Part shown: in pieces, positions 1 through 7,398 of the stretch
Position numbering within the stretch: position 1 is the first letter of the stretch
How the letters are laid out: each line of letters begins with the position of its first letter
NCBI GenBank assembly: GCA_937902995.1
Contig: CALEKY010000117.1
Span: 1 to 21,197 of the forward strand
Reading direction: 5' to 3'
Length of the DNA stretch: 21,197 nucleotides
DNA from: an uncultured Sinobacteraceae bacterium
GTDB lineage: Bacteria > Pseudomonadota > Gammaproteobacteria > Steroidobacterales > Steroidobacteraceae
Position numbers and translations under genes: made by a program
The notes under the pieces: generated by a model
Told to the model about the DNA's origin: nothing
Databases searched by the model: none
What the model saw: only the letters and a program-made list of their open reading frames with translations

Positions 1-29
1 CGCTGCTCTACCAGCTGAGCTACTCCGGC
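1..29 (-). tRNA. tRNA gene, 5' part only (isotype not determinable)
   Basis: Read on the minus strand, the first 29 nt form a tRNA 5' half: acceptor strand GCCGGAG, then TA, then a D-arm with GCTC...GAGC and GCTGGTAG. The gene runs out of the window before the anticodon, so the isotype cannot be read. The acceptor strand would fit some threonine tRNAs, but that is a guess. A good -10 element lies just upstream, so this is probably the first or only gene of its transcript. Confidence 0.9.
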
Positions 30-41
30 GCGAGGGCGCGC

Positions 42-47
42 AGTATA
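42..47 (-). promoter_or_regulatory. -10 element of the tRNA promoter
   Basis: On the minus strand TATACT (5 of 6 to TATAAT) lies 12 bp before the tRNA 5' end, followed by the GC-rich stretch GCGCGCCC. Such a discriminator is typical of stringently controlled stable-RNA promoters. No good -35 is visible at 16-18 bp spacing; that position is occupied by the heptamer array at 57-84. Confidence 0.55.
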
Positions 48-56
48 AAGACTGAA

Positions 57-84
57 CGCGCGATAGGCGATAGGTTGCAGGTCG
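57..84. repeat. Heptamer array A (YAGGNNN units)
   Basis: A short degenerate tandem array with a 7-bp step: TAGGCGA, TAGGTTG, CAGGTCG at 64, 71 and 78, preceded by a CGCGCGA-like unit. It fills most of the gap between the stop of the Irr-like gene (102) and the tRNA promoter. Its units resemble arrays D1 (10603) and F (12676). Confidence 0.6.
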
Positions 85-101
85 CGAAATTGCGCTCGCG
101 A

Positions 102-533
102 CTACACCGACCGTTTGCGCCGCAAGCGGATGACCACCTCGACGGCCTCGGCCTCCATGCCATCGGGGATTGCCGGAAACCGGCTGAATTCGATCTCCTC
201 GGGACCGATGTCCCGAAGCTCGCCCGTATCCAGATCGTGGAAATGGTGGTGCGGAGCGCGCGTGGAGTCGTATACCGAACGCTCCGGGTCCAGATGAATC
301 TGGCGAATCAGGCCGTGATCGCAGAGCACTTTGAGCGTGTTGTAGACGGTGGCCTTCGATATCGGCCGGTCGGACGCCCGCACGATCGAAAGGATTTGGT
401 CTGCGGTCATGTGCTTCGGCGTCTGCATAAGGATCTCCGCGATCCTCACGCGCTGCTCGGTGGGCTTCAGTCCGCACTCCTCAATGGCCCTGGCGACCTC
501 GTCGCGTGTCAAAGCAGGTTGGAGGAATTGCAC
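102..533 (-). CDS. Fur-superfamily transcriptional regulator, Irr-like
   Basis: A 143-residue DNA-binding metalloregulator of the Fur superfamily. The N-terminal winged helix is clear (GLKPTEQRVRIAEIL at 21-35; recognition region RPISKATVYNTL at 56-67; DHGLIRQI at 72-79). The dimerisation part starts with the histidine cluster PHHHFHD (94-100). The CxxC pairs that hold structural zinc in classical Fur and Zur are absent. The tail VVIRLRRKR resembles Irr of alphaproteobacteria, which uses haem and manganese rather than zinc-supported Fe(II) sensing. The start is a GTG at 533; no upstream in-frame start occurs before the stop at 594-596 and no strong ribosome site is visible. It stands alone, divergent from fimT. 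Membership of the superfamily is certain; the Irr assignment and its ligand are inferred. Confidence 0.9.
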   Translation of the reverse strand: MQFLQPALTRDEVARAIEECGLKPTEQRVRIAEILMQTPKHMTADQILSIVRASDRPISKATVYNTLKVLCDHGLIRQIHLDPERSVYDSTRAPHHHFHDLDTGELRDIGPEEIEFSRFPAIPDGMEAEAVEVVIRLRRKRSV

Positions 534-736
534 GGCTCGTGACCCGGGTTCGAAAGCTGCCGAAAAGCATACTCCCGCATTTGCCGATTCGCACTAAATC
601 TCCGTGTTTTCCCCGGAAATTCGGTCGTGCTGGCGCCCCGCGTACGCATACCCTGACCTCGAACATCTCGCTGCCCAAAGTTTCCGGACAGGCAAGGCCG
701 TAGTCGCGGCCGCCGCTGAACATAAGGAGTGTGGAC

Positions 737-1273
737 ATGCTGCGGTCGAATGGACTGACCCTTCCCGAGCTCATTACCAGCCTGGCGATTGTGGCCGTCG
801 CCGGCACCCTCGCCATCCCGTCGTTCAACAACCTGCGGCTCGATAGCGAGCGAGCCCGCATGGTCAACTCGTTCGTGCACAGCCTCTTCCTGGCCCGCAG
901 CGAATCGATCAAGCGCGGCGAGGTCGTGACGATCTGCCCGTCTTGGGACGGAGAGAGCTGCGCGAATCCGGGAACGTCCTGGCACATCGGCTGGATCGTG
1001 TTCGCGAACACGAGCCGCTCGGACGTCGACACTCGCGACCCTGGCGAGGACATCATCCACGTGCAGGGTCCGTGGACTGCCGGAACCATTCGCTCCAATC
1101 GCTCTTCTTATGCGTTCCGCCCGCACCGTCAGGGAGTGCCGAACGGAACCTTGGTCTTCTGCGATCGACGCGGATCCGAGCACGCCCGCGCGGTCATCGT
1201 GAGTCAGACCGGCCGTCCGCGCGTTTCGCAGCGCGATGCGAGCCGTCGGCCCCTGCAATGTCCAGACGTCTGA
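737..1273 (+). CDS. fimT: Type IV pilus minor pilin, FimT/GspH family
   Basis: A 178-residue prepilin-like protein. After a short basic leader (LRSNG) comes the prepilin peptidase site G/LTLPE with the conserved Glu at mature position 5, then a hydrophobic helix (LITSLAIVAVAGTLAIPSF). The C-terminal part has the SERARMVNSFVHSLFLARSESIKRG block of FimT/GspH proteins and ends in a Cys-containing strand. Leu replaces the usual Phe at +1. The ATG at 737 is preferred to the GTG at 731 because AAGGAG at 724-729 is 7 nt upstream of it but only 1 nt from the GTG. Minor pilins of this family prime pilus assembly in the inner membrane. It is followed by pilV on the same strand. Confidence 0.85.
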   Translation: MLRSNGLTLPELITSLAIVAVAGTLAIPSFNNLRLDSERARMVNSFVHSLFLARSESIKRGEVVTICPSWDGESCANPGTSWHIGWIVFANTSRSDVDTRDPGEDIIHVQGPWTAGTIRSNRSSYAFRPHRQGVPNGTLVFCDRRGSEHARAVIVSQTGRPRVSQRDASRRPLQCPDV

Positions 1274-1298
1274 ATCGCCCTGCTACTATCCCAGGACT

Positions 1299-1772
1299 TT
1301 GAGTGCACATCAGACGCCACACATCCAGCGTGTCCGCGCGCTGCCGCTACGGGGCTTCACGCTCGTCGAAGTCCTCGTTGCCCTGCTCATCGTCTTGATC
1401 GGCATCATCGGCGTCGCGGCGCTGTACACGGAAAGTCAGCAGGCGACGCGAGAAGCCGAGCCGCGAGTGCGGGCGAAAGAGCTCGCCGAATACATGGCGG
1501 CGCGCGTCCGCGCGAATGCCGCAGGCCGCACGGGCTATGCGAGCGTCGTCGGCGTCGTGTGCGATTCGAAAGCCAAACCGAAGCGTCCGGAAGATGCCGC
1601 AGCGATCGAAGCCGCCTGCTGGAATCAGCGCGTCGCCGAAGAGCTCCCGAGCGGCATGGGCTCGGTGACCCGCGACACGACCACCACCCCACCGTCATAC
1701 ATCGTGGCCGTCAGCTGGTCGCCGCCGGAAGGCGGCGCGGCATCGTTTGTGATTAGAGTGCCAGGGGATTGA
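1299..1772 (+). CDS. pilV: Type IV pilus modification/minor pilin PilV
   Basis: A prepilin-like protein with a textbook cleavage site, RG/FTLVE, followed by a hydrophobic helix (VLVALLIVLIGIIGVAALY) and the ESQQATREAEPRVRAKELAEYM region of PilV. PilV belongs to the minor-pilin set that initiates type IV pilus assembly. The start is uncertain. I chose TTG at 1299, which has AGGA just upstream and gives an 18-residue leader. An in-frame ATG at 1236 would overlap fimT by 38 bp and give 178 residues. The gene should be co-transcribed with fimT. The usual partners pilW, pilX, pilY1 and pilE do not follow; the strand switches to ispH. The stop codon runs directly into a G-rich heptamer array. Confidence 0.85.
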   Translation: MSAHQTPHIQRVRALPLRGFTLVEVLVALLIVLIGIIGVAALYTESQQATREAEPRVRAKELAEYMAARVRANAAGRTGYASVVGVVCDSKAKPKRPEDAAAIEAACWNQRVAEELPSGMGSVTRDTTTTPPSYIVAVSWSPPEGGAASFVIRVPGD

Positions 1773-1811
1773 GGGCTTGGGGCTGGGGCTTGGGGCTTGG
1801 GACTCGGGCTC
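1773..1811. repeat. Heptamer array B, forward arm (TGGGGCT units)
   Basis: Directly after the pilV stop: GGGCT, TGGGGCT, GGGGCT (one base short), TGGGGCT, TGGGACT, CGGGCTC. The step is 7 bp with one 6-bp unit. An array with the same consensus in the opposite orientation lies at 1904-1938, so the two could pair in RNA. Confidence 0.65.
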
Positions 1812-1903
1812 AAGTCCGCGCCATGAACCAACAATCTTTTTGCGATCCGAGCCCACCACTTGATCGCGGTCTGGACGACAGGCACTAGCCGCGAACACTC
1901 GAG

Positions 1904-1938
1904 GCCCCACAGCCCCACGCCCCGAGCCTGGAGCCCTC
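1904..1938. repeat. Heptamer array B', inverted arm
   Basis: Read on the minus strand the units are GAGGGCT, CCAGGCT, CGGGGCG, TGGGGCT, GTGGGGC. This is the same consensus as 1773-1811 but inverted, reaching into the ispH stop codon. GAGGGCT at 1771-1777 is exactly complementary to 1932-1938, closing a possible large hairpin over about 90 nt of non-coding sequence. It may act as a bidirectional transcript end for pilV and ispH; that is inference. Confidence 0.6.
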
Positions 1939-2884
1939 AGTTCGCTCTGCGAACTCTCAGCTCCTTCGGCAAACTGAACACGATGTCCTCGCGTCGCTCG
2001 CCGACATTCTGCGGAGCCTCGCCGCCCCACTCTCTCAATTTCGCGACGACGCGCTCGACGAGCACCTCAGGTGCGGATGCGCCAGCGGTCACGCCGATGC
2101 GCGACTTACCCTCGAACCATTCGCGGCGCATGTCTTGCGGTCCGTCGATCAAGTAACCGGGAATGCCGGCCTTCTCGGCGATCTCGCGCAGGCGATTCGA
2201 ATTCGAGCTGGTCGGCGAGCCCACGACCAGGATCAGATCGCAGAATTCGACGAGTCGCTTGACCGCGTCCTGGCGATTCTGGGTTGCGTAACAGATGTCC
2301 TCTTTGCGCGGGCTTTCCAGCTGCGGAAATCGCGCCTTCAACGCATCCACGATGCGCTGCGTGTCGTCGACCGAAAGCGTCGTCTGCGTAACGAACGCGA
2401 GACGGTCGGGATCGCGAACCTCGAGCCGCTCGACATCCTCCGGCGTCTCGACCAACAAGATCCGTCCGCCGAACGACGTATCGAACTGCCCCATCGTGCC
2501 TTCGACTTCGGGGTGACCGGCATGACCGATCAGCACCACATCGCGGCCTTCCCGCGCGTAACGCGCAACTTCCATGTGCACTTTCGTGACGAGCGGACAC
2601 GTGGCGTCGAAAACTTTGAGCTCGCGACGCTTCGCCTCTTCCTGCACGGCACGCGAAACGCCGTGAGCGCTGAAAATCACCGTCGAATCGTCGGGCACCT
2701 CGTGAAGCTCGTCGACGAACACGGCACCCATGCTGCGCAGGCGGTCGACGACGTAGCGGTTGTGAACGACTTCGTGACGCACATAAATCGGCGCGCCGAA
2801 CAGCTCGATGGCCCGTTCGACGATCTCGATCGCGCGATCGACGCCGGCACAGAATCCGCGCGGATTGGCTAGAAAGATTTGCAT
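1937..2884 (-). CDS. ispH: 4-hydroxy-3-methylbut-2-enyl diphosphate reductase
   Basis: The final enzyme of the non-mevalonate (MEP) isoprenoid pathway, reducing HMBPP to isopentenyl and dimethylallyl diphosphate with a [4Fe-4S] cluster. At 315 residues it has the normal family length. The three cluster cysteines are at C12 (RGFCAGVDRA), C96 (FDATCPLVTKVH) and C198 (EDICYATQNRQ). Substrate-binding histidines are at H41, H74 (SAHGVS) and H124 (HAGHPEVEGT), followed by TQTTLS near 166-171 and GSPTSSNSNRL near 222-232. It is the last gene of the murJ-ribF-ileS-lspA-ispH cluster and starts 6 bp after the lspA stop, so the two are translationally close. The fkpB gene that often sits between lspA and ispH is absent here. 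Confidence 0.98.
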   Translation of the reverse strand: MQIFLANPRGFCAGVDRAIEIVERAIELFGAPIYVRHEVVHNRYVVDRLRSMGAVFVDELHEVPDDSTVIFSAHGVSRAVQEEAKRRELKVFDATCPLVTKVHMEVARYAREGRDVVLIGHAGHPEVEGTMGQFDTSFGGRILLVETPEDVERLEVRDPDRLAFVTQTTLSVDDTQRIVDALKARFPQLESPRKEDICYATQNRQDAVKRLVEFCDLILVVGSPTSSNSNRLREIAEKAGIPGYLIDGPQDMRREWFEGKSRIGVTAGASAPEVLVERVVAKLREWGGEAPQNVGERREDIVFSLPKELRVRRAN

Positions 2885-2890
2885 GAGCGG

Positions 2891-3448
2891 TCAACGCCCT
2901 CCGTCGGCCACATGCCGCTCGCCGGCCGCTTTCTTCTTCTCGCGTCCGCTCTCCAAGAACGCGTCGATGAGCAGACAGATCGCACCGATCGTGATCGCCG
3001 AATCGGCCACGTTGAAAGCGGGGAAGTACCAATCCTTCCAATGGAAATAGATGAAATCGATCACGTACGAGTGCCAGACGCGGTCGATCACGTTGCCGAG
3101 CGCGCCGCCGAGCACGAGCGAAATCCCGATCGCCAGAATCAACTGCTCGGAGCTACGAATCTTGCGCAACCACAGCATGAGCGCAACGCTCACGACCAAG
3201 GCCAGTACGATGAAGAGCCAGCGCTGCCAACCGCCGGCATCGTGCAGGATGCTGAAGGCGGCGCCGCGATTTTCGAGATAGACGATGTCGAGGAACGGCA
3301 GCAGTTCGATGCTGCTCTTCATTTTCACGGCGCCGACGACGAGCGCCTTCGTCGCCTGATCGAGGATCACGACGAAGAACGACAGCCATAGCCAGTTGCT
3401 CGCGCCGCGAGTCGGCGTGAACCAAACCTTCGACAACGAATTCGCCAT
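2891..3448 (-). CDS. lspA: Lipoprotein signal peptidase (signal peptidase II)
   Basis: An inner-membrane aspartyl protease that removes signal peptides from prolipoproteins after lipid attachment to the lipobox cysteine. The 185-residue protein has four hydrophobic segments (about 17-38, 76-95, 103-120, 148-165). The catalytic aspartates are D122 in GNVIDRV and D149 in FNVADSAI, and the family block YLENRGAAFSIL is at 57-68. ATG 3448 (MANSLSK) is chosen. A longer in-frame frame reaches a GTG at 3484, but those codons lie in the heptamer array, and AGAGG sits just before 3448. The phytase lipoprotein in this window would be one of its substrates. Confidence 0.96.
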   Translation of the reverse strand: MANSLSKVWFTPTRGASNWLWLSFFVVILDQATKALVVGAVKMKSSIELLPFLDIVYLENRGAAFSILHDAGGWQRWLFIVLALVVSVALMLWLRKIRSSEQLILAIGISLVLGGALGNVIDRVWHSYVIDFIYFHWKDWYFPAFNVADSAITIGAICLLIDAFLESGREKKKAAGERHVADGGR

Positions 3449-3470
3449 CAACCCGCCTCTGTCATCCCAC

Positions 3471-3505
3471 GACTCACCACTCACTACTCACCACTCACCA
3501 CTCAC
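3471..3505. repeat. Heptamer array C (CACTCAC x5)
   Basis: Five near-perfect 7-bp units, GACTCAC, CACTCAC, TACTCAC, CACTCAC, CACTCAC, begin 3 bp after the ileS stop and fill most of the ileS-lspA gap. On the coding strand each unit carries TGA (GTGAGTG type), so because 7 is not a multiple of 3 the array puts stop codons into all three frames. Confidence 0.8.
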
Positions 3506-3508
3506 GAA

Positions 3509-6316
3509 CTACGTCCACCGCCGCTCTTCGCCCGGCCCCTCGACGTTCGTCACGCAGCGACCGCACAGCTCGGGATGACGCGGATCCGCGCCGTAGTCCG
3601 CGCGCTTGTGCCAGCATCGCACACATTTGCCGTGCTCGCTCGCGCGGGCAACGATCCAGAGCGCATTGCCGTCGCCCTCCTCCGCCGGGACCGCATTGGC
3701 GGGGCGCTCCGAAGCCGGATGCACTCTCGCAGCCGAGGTGATGAACGCAAAGCGCAGCTCATCGCCGAACTGCCGCAACGTGCGCTCTAGCTCCGGGCCG
3801 CAATAAAGATCGACCTCAGCATCGAGCGGCGCACCGATCGCATCGGCATTGCGCAGCTTCTCGAGCTCGCGCGACACCGCCGAGCGAACCGCAAACACGG
3901 CGTCCCAGTCGATCTCGAGCGGCGCATTCACGCCTACCGGCAGCTCGACCCAGGTTTCGAGGAACACGGATTCGCTGCGCTCGCCGGGCATGTAACGCCA
4001 GATCTCATCCGCCGTGAACGACAGGATCGGCGCCAACCAGCGCACCATCGCCTCGATGATCCAGTACATCGCCGTTTGCGCCGAACGGCGCGGCGCCGAC
4101 GTCGCGCCCGTCGTGTACAGGCGATCCTTCAGCACGTCGAGATAAAAACCGCCGAGGTCGACGCTGCAGAAGTTGTGCACCTTCTGATAAATCAGGTGGA
4201 ACTGATAGTTGCGGTAGGCCTCGATGACCTCGTTCTGCAGTTGCTGCGTGCGCTTGAGCGCCCAACGATCGACGGCCACCAATTGTTCGATCGGCAGCTG
4301 ATCGCGCGCCGGATCGAAACCCGCGAGATTGCCGAGAATGAAACGCGCCGTATTACGGATGCGGCGATACGATTCCGCAATGCGCTTCAGGATCTCGTCC
4401 GAGAGGCTCATCTCGTTCGAGTAATCCGTCGCGGCAACCCACAACCGCAGCACATCGGCGCCGAGCGTGCCGACGACCTTTTGCGGCACGATCACATTGC
4501 CGAGCGACTTCGACATCTTGCGACCCTTTTCGTCGATCGTGAAACCGTGCGTCAGCACGGCGCGATAGGGCGCGCGATTGTGAAGCGCCACCGACGTCAG
4601 CAACGAGCTGTGGAACCAGCCGCGATGTTGATCGGAGCCTTCGAGATATAGGTCCGCAGGCGCGGAGATCTCCGGGTAGATGCTCGCCACACAATGATGG
4701 CCGATGCCCGAGTCGAACCACACATCCATGATGTCGGTGACTTTCTCGTAATCGGCGGCTTCGGCACCGAGCAGATCCACCGGATCGAGCGTATCCCACG
4801 CATCGATGCCGTCCTTCTCGACATACTTCGCCACCTTGTCGAGCAGTTCGGCAGAACGCGGATGCAGCTCGCCCGTCTTGCGATGTGTGAACAGTGCGAT
4901 CGGCACGCCCCACAAACGCTGTCGCGAGATACACCAATCGGGACGATTCGCGATCATGTTGCCGATACGGCTCTCGCCCCAGCTCGGAATCCATTTGACC
5001 TTGCCGATCTCGCGCAAGGACGAGCTGCGCAAATGCGCCTGTTCCATGCTGATGAACCATTGCGCCGTTGCACGGAAGATCACCGGCGTCTTGTGGCGCC
5101 AGCAGTGCGGATAGTCGTGCTGGAGCGTCTCGTGCTTGAGCAGGCGGCCGCGCTCGGCGAGCACTTCGATCACATGCTTGTTCGCATCGAAGATGCGCTC
5201 GCCTTCGAACAACGGCGTCCCTTCGACGAATCGACCGTCGCCGCCCACCGGATTGTCGATCGGCAGTTTGTATCTCAGGCCGACGACGTAGTCTTCGTGA
5301 CCGTGTCCCGGCGCCGTGTGCACGGCACCCGTACCGGCATCGGTCGTGACGTGATCGCCGAGAATGATCGGCACGACGCGCTCGTAGAACGGATGATCGA
5401 GCAGGAGCCCCTCGAGTTGCGCGCCTTTGCCTTGGCCGAGCCGCTTGAACTCCTTGATGTCCGCACGCGCCATCACCGCATCGGCCAGGGCATCCGCAAG
5501 CACCAGGAGCTCCGCACCCGCATCGACCAGCACATAGTCGATCTCGGGGCCCAACGCGACAGCCTGGTTTGCCGGCAGCGTCCAAGGCGTCGTCGTCCAG
5601 ATGACGACGTTCGCAGGCTTGTCGGGCTTTGCGACGCCGAACCGGCGCGCAAGCTCATCGGGATCGCGAAACGCAAACCGCACGTCGATCGCCGGCGATG
5701 TCTTCTTCTCGTATTCGACTTCCGCCTCTGCCAGCGCCGAACGGCAATCGAGACACCAATGCACGGGCTTCAGGCCTTTGTACACGTGACCGTTGCGCAT
5801 GATTTGCGCGAGCGCGCGCAGCTGCTCGGCCTCGTACTTCGGCATCATCGTCAAATACGGACGATTCCAATCGCCGAACACGCCGAGCCGCTTGAAGTCC
5901 TCGCGCTGGAGGTTCACTTGCTCCATCGCGTATTCGCGACACGCCTGACGGAATGCACGCGGCTCGAGCTTCTTCACCTCTTTGCCGCGCAGCTTCTCGA
6001 TCTGATGTTCGATCGGCAGTCCGTGACAATCCCAACCGGGAATGTACGGCGCGTCGTAGCCGTCGAGCGAACGCGACTTGACGATGATGTCCTTCAGGAT
6101 CTTGTTGATCGCGTGGCCGAGATGGATCGCGCCGTTCGCATACGGCGGACCGTCGAGCAAGACGAATTTCTTACGACCGCGCGCGCGCTCGCGAATCTTC
6201 CCGTAAATGTTTGCCGCCTCCCAACGCGAGAGCTGCTCGGGCTCGCGGCGCGCGAGGTCCGCCTTCATCGGAAAGTCGGTTTGCGGGAGGTTGATCGTCT
6301 GTTTGTAGTCGGGCAT
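3509..6316 (-). CDS. ileS: Isoleucyl-tRNA synthetase
   Basis: A class I aminoacyl-tRNA synthetase that charges tRNA-Ile. It has 935 residues, the usual bacterial length. In order: the HIGH motif as HLGH (65-68) after GPPYANGAI; the CP1 editing domain (about 200-400) with TTTPWTLPAN (241-250) and GTGAVHTAPGHG (about 328-339), which removes mischarged valine; the WCISRQRLWG block (461-470); KMSKS (600-604); the anticodon-binding helical domain; and a C-terminal zinc site CVRCW...ELCGRC. The ATG at 6316 (MPDYKQTINL) matches the family N terminus; the in-frame extension to 6349 adds only 11 non-conserved residues. It lies between ribF and lspA on the same strand, the arrangement common in Gammaproteobacteria. 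Confidence 0.98.
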   Translation of the reverse strand: MPDYKQTINLPQTDFPMKADLARREPEQLSRWEAANIYGKIRERARGRKKFVLLDGPPYANGAIHLGHAINKILKDIIVKSRSLDGYDAPYIPGWDCHGLPIEHQIEKLRGKEVKKLEPRAFRQACREYAMEQVNLQREDFKRLGVFGDWNRPYLTMMPKYEAEQLRALAQIMRNGHVYKGLKPVHWCLDCRSALAEAEVEYEKKTSPAIDVRFAFRDPDELARRFGVAKPDKPANVVIWTTTPWTLPANQAVALGPEIDYVLVDAGAELLVLADALADAVMARADIKEFKRLGQGKGAQLEGLLLDHPFYERVVPIILGDHVTTDAGTGAVHTAPGHGHEDYVVGLRYKLPIDNPVGGDGRFVEGTPLFEGERIFDANKHVIEVLAERGRLLKHETLQHDYPHCWRHKTPVIFRATAQWFISMEQAHLRSSSLREIGKVKWIPSWGESRIGNMIANRPDWCISRQRLWGVPIALFTHRKTGELHPRSAELLDKVAKYVEKDGIDAWDTLDPVDLLGAEAADYEKVTDIMDVWFDSGIGHHCVASIYPEISAPADLYLEGSDQHRGWFHSSLLTSVALHNRAPYRAVLTHGFTIDEKGRKMSKSLGNVIVPQKVVGTLGADVLRLWVAATDYSNEMSLSDEILKRIAESYRRIRNTARFILGNLAGFDPARDQLPIEQLVAVDRWALKRTQQLQNEVIEAYRNYQFHLIYQKVHNFCSVDLGGFYLDVLKDRLYTTGATSAPRRSAQTAMYWIIEAMVRWLAPILSFTADEIWRYMPGERSESVFLETWVELPVGVNAPLEIDWDAVFAVRSAVSRELEKLRNADAIGAPLDAEVDLYCGPELERTLRQFGDELRFAFITSAARVHPASERPANAVPAEEGDGNALWIVARASEHGKCVRCWHKRADYGADPRHPELCGRCVTNVEGPGEERRWT

Positions 6317-6361
6317 TGAAGTGCCAAGCTGCTTCAGCAATTGCGTCAATCAAAAGGCTGT

Positions 6362-6377
6362 GCGGGACGGATCCCGC
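6362..6377. repeat. Small perfect hairpin between ribF and ileS
   Basis: GCGGGA, a four-base loop CGGA, then TCCCGC form a perfect 6-bp stem in the 68-bp gap after the ribF stop. No T-tract follows directly on the coding strand, so I do not call it a terminator. It could modulate read-through or mRNA stability. Confidence 0.4.
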
Positions 6378-6384
6378 CCGGCGC

Positions 6385-7341
6385 TCATATCGGCCGCGCC
6401 GAAATGGCAGGCTGCGAGTTTGCCAGTATCCGGCGCGCCTGTGCCGCATCCTCGTGCATCTGTTCCACCAGCGCATCCAGCGTCGGAAACCAGCGTTCCT
6501 CGCGCAACCGCTCGATGAAATCGACGTGAACGTAGCGGCGATACAGATCGCCTTCGAAATCGAATACGTGCGCCTCCAGCAACAGCTCCTTGCCGTTCAC
6601 GGCCGGGCGCGTCCCGAGGCTCGCAACGCCAGGGGCATTGTCCAAGCCTGCGCCGGACACTCGCACTGCGAAAATCCCTGCAATCGGCGTCGCCCGGCGA
6701 TGCAAACGCAAGTTGGCCGTCGGGAATCCGAGGTCGCGCCCGAGCTTCTGGCCGGGAATGACCTTGCCGGTGATGCGATAGGGCCGGCCGAGGTATCGCG
6801 CCGCTTTGCGCACATCCCCGGCCTCGAGCACGTCGCGGACGAGCGAGCTGCTGACGCGCACACCGTCGATCTCGTACGGCGGCACTTCGGTCACCTCGAA
6901 ACCGTTTGCCGCACCCGCAGCGCGCAGCGTCGTCACATTGCCGCTCATGTTGCGCGCGAATCGAAAATCGTGTCCGACCACGACGTGCCGGACACCGAGA
7001 CGTTCGACCAGCACGCCGTTCACGAACTCATCCGGCGTCATTTGCCGGATCCGATCGTCGAAGCGCAGACAGACGAAACGATCGACACCGTAGGCAGCCA
7101 ACGCCTCGAACCGCTCGCGAAAACGGGTCAGACGCGGCGGCGGCGAAGCCTTGTTGAAGAACTCGCGCGGCGTCGGCTCGAACGACATCACGACGGCCGG
7201 CTGTCCAAGCTCGCGCGCACGCTCGCGCAGCACGCGAATCATTTCCTGGTGGCCGAGATGAATGCCGTCGAACGCGCCGATCGTCAGGACGCAGCCACGA
7301 TGTCGTGGGCGCAAGTTGTGCAGGCCCCGCACGAAGTCCAT
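6385..7341 (-). CDS. ribF: Bifunctional riboflavin kinase / FAD synthetase
   Basis: Converts riboflavin to FMN and then to FAD in the cytoplasm. The 318-residue protein has the nucleotidyltransferase (FAD synthetase) half first, with the phosphate-binding GAFDGIHLGHQEMI, VVVGHDFRFARNMSGN, and SSSLVRDVLEAGDV before the linker. The riboflavin kinase half follows, with GRPYRITGKVIPGQKLGRD, LGFPTANL and the SLGTRPAVNG strand. Length and domain order are those of ordinary bacterial RibF. It sits between murJ and ileS, its standard neighbours; 57 bp separate it from the murJ stop. Confidence 0.97.
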   Translation of the reverse strand: MDFVRGLHNLRPRHRGCVLTIGAFDGIHLGHQEMIRVLRERARELGQPAVVMSFEPTPREFFNKASPPPRLTRFRERFEALAAYGVDRFVCLRFDDRIRQMTPDEFVNGVLVERLGVRHVVVGHDFRFARNMSGNVTTLRAAGAANGFEVTEVPPYEIDGVRVSSSLVRDVLEAGDVRKAARYLGRPYRITGKVIPGQKLGRDLGFPTANLRLHRRATPIAGIFAVRVSGAGLDNAPGVASLGTRPAVNGKELLLEAHVFDFEGDLYRRYVHVDFIERLREERWFPTLDALVEQMHEDAAQARRILANSQPAISARPI

Positions 7342-7381
7342 CGCGGTCGCATACCCCTAAGTTCAACGGTGAAGGCGGCGC

Positions 7382-7387
7382 ATTATA
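7382..7387 (-). promoter_or_regulatory. Possible -10 element upstream of ribF
   Basis: A perfect TATAAT on the minus strand lies 40 bp before the ribF start in the murJ-ribF gap, followed by GC-rich GCGCCGCC. No convincing -35 is seen at 16-18 bp, where the murJ 3' end lies. It may give ribF and ileS an internal promoter, but support is limited to one hexamer. Confidence 0.35.
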
Positions 7388-7398
7388 GGTGAGCCGCC

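Noticed and set aside
534..736. Fur box, ICE motif or clear promoters in the divergent gap of the Irr-like gene and fimT
   Set aside because: A TATGCT -10-like hexamer exists on the minus strand near 563, but no -35 or palindromic operator could be supported.
481..1258. Long minus-strand open frames over the fimT region
   Set aside because: fimT on the plus strand has a ribosome site, prepilin motif and family blocks; the antisense frames have none.
3471..3505. CRISPR-like array
   Set aside because: Units are 7 bp and contiguous, with no spacers and no cas genes nearby; they are tandem heptamers.
4694..6319. 541-codon open frame on the plus strand
   Set aside because: It lies fully antisense to ileS, has no recognisable domains, and is an ordinary shadow frame of GC-rich coding DNA.
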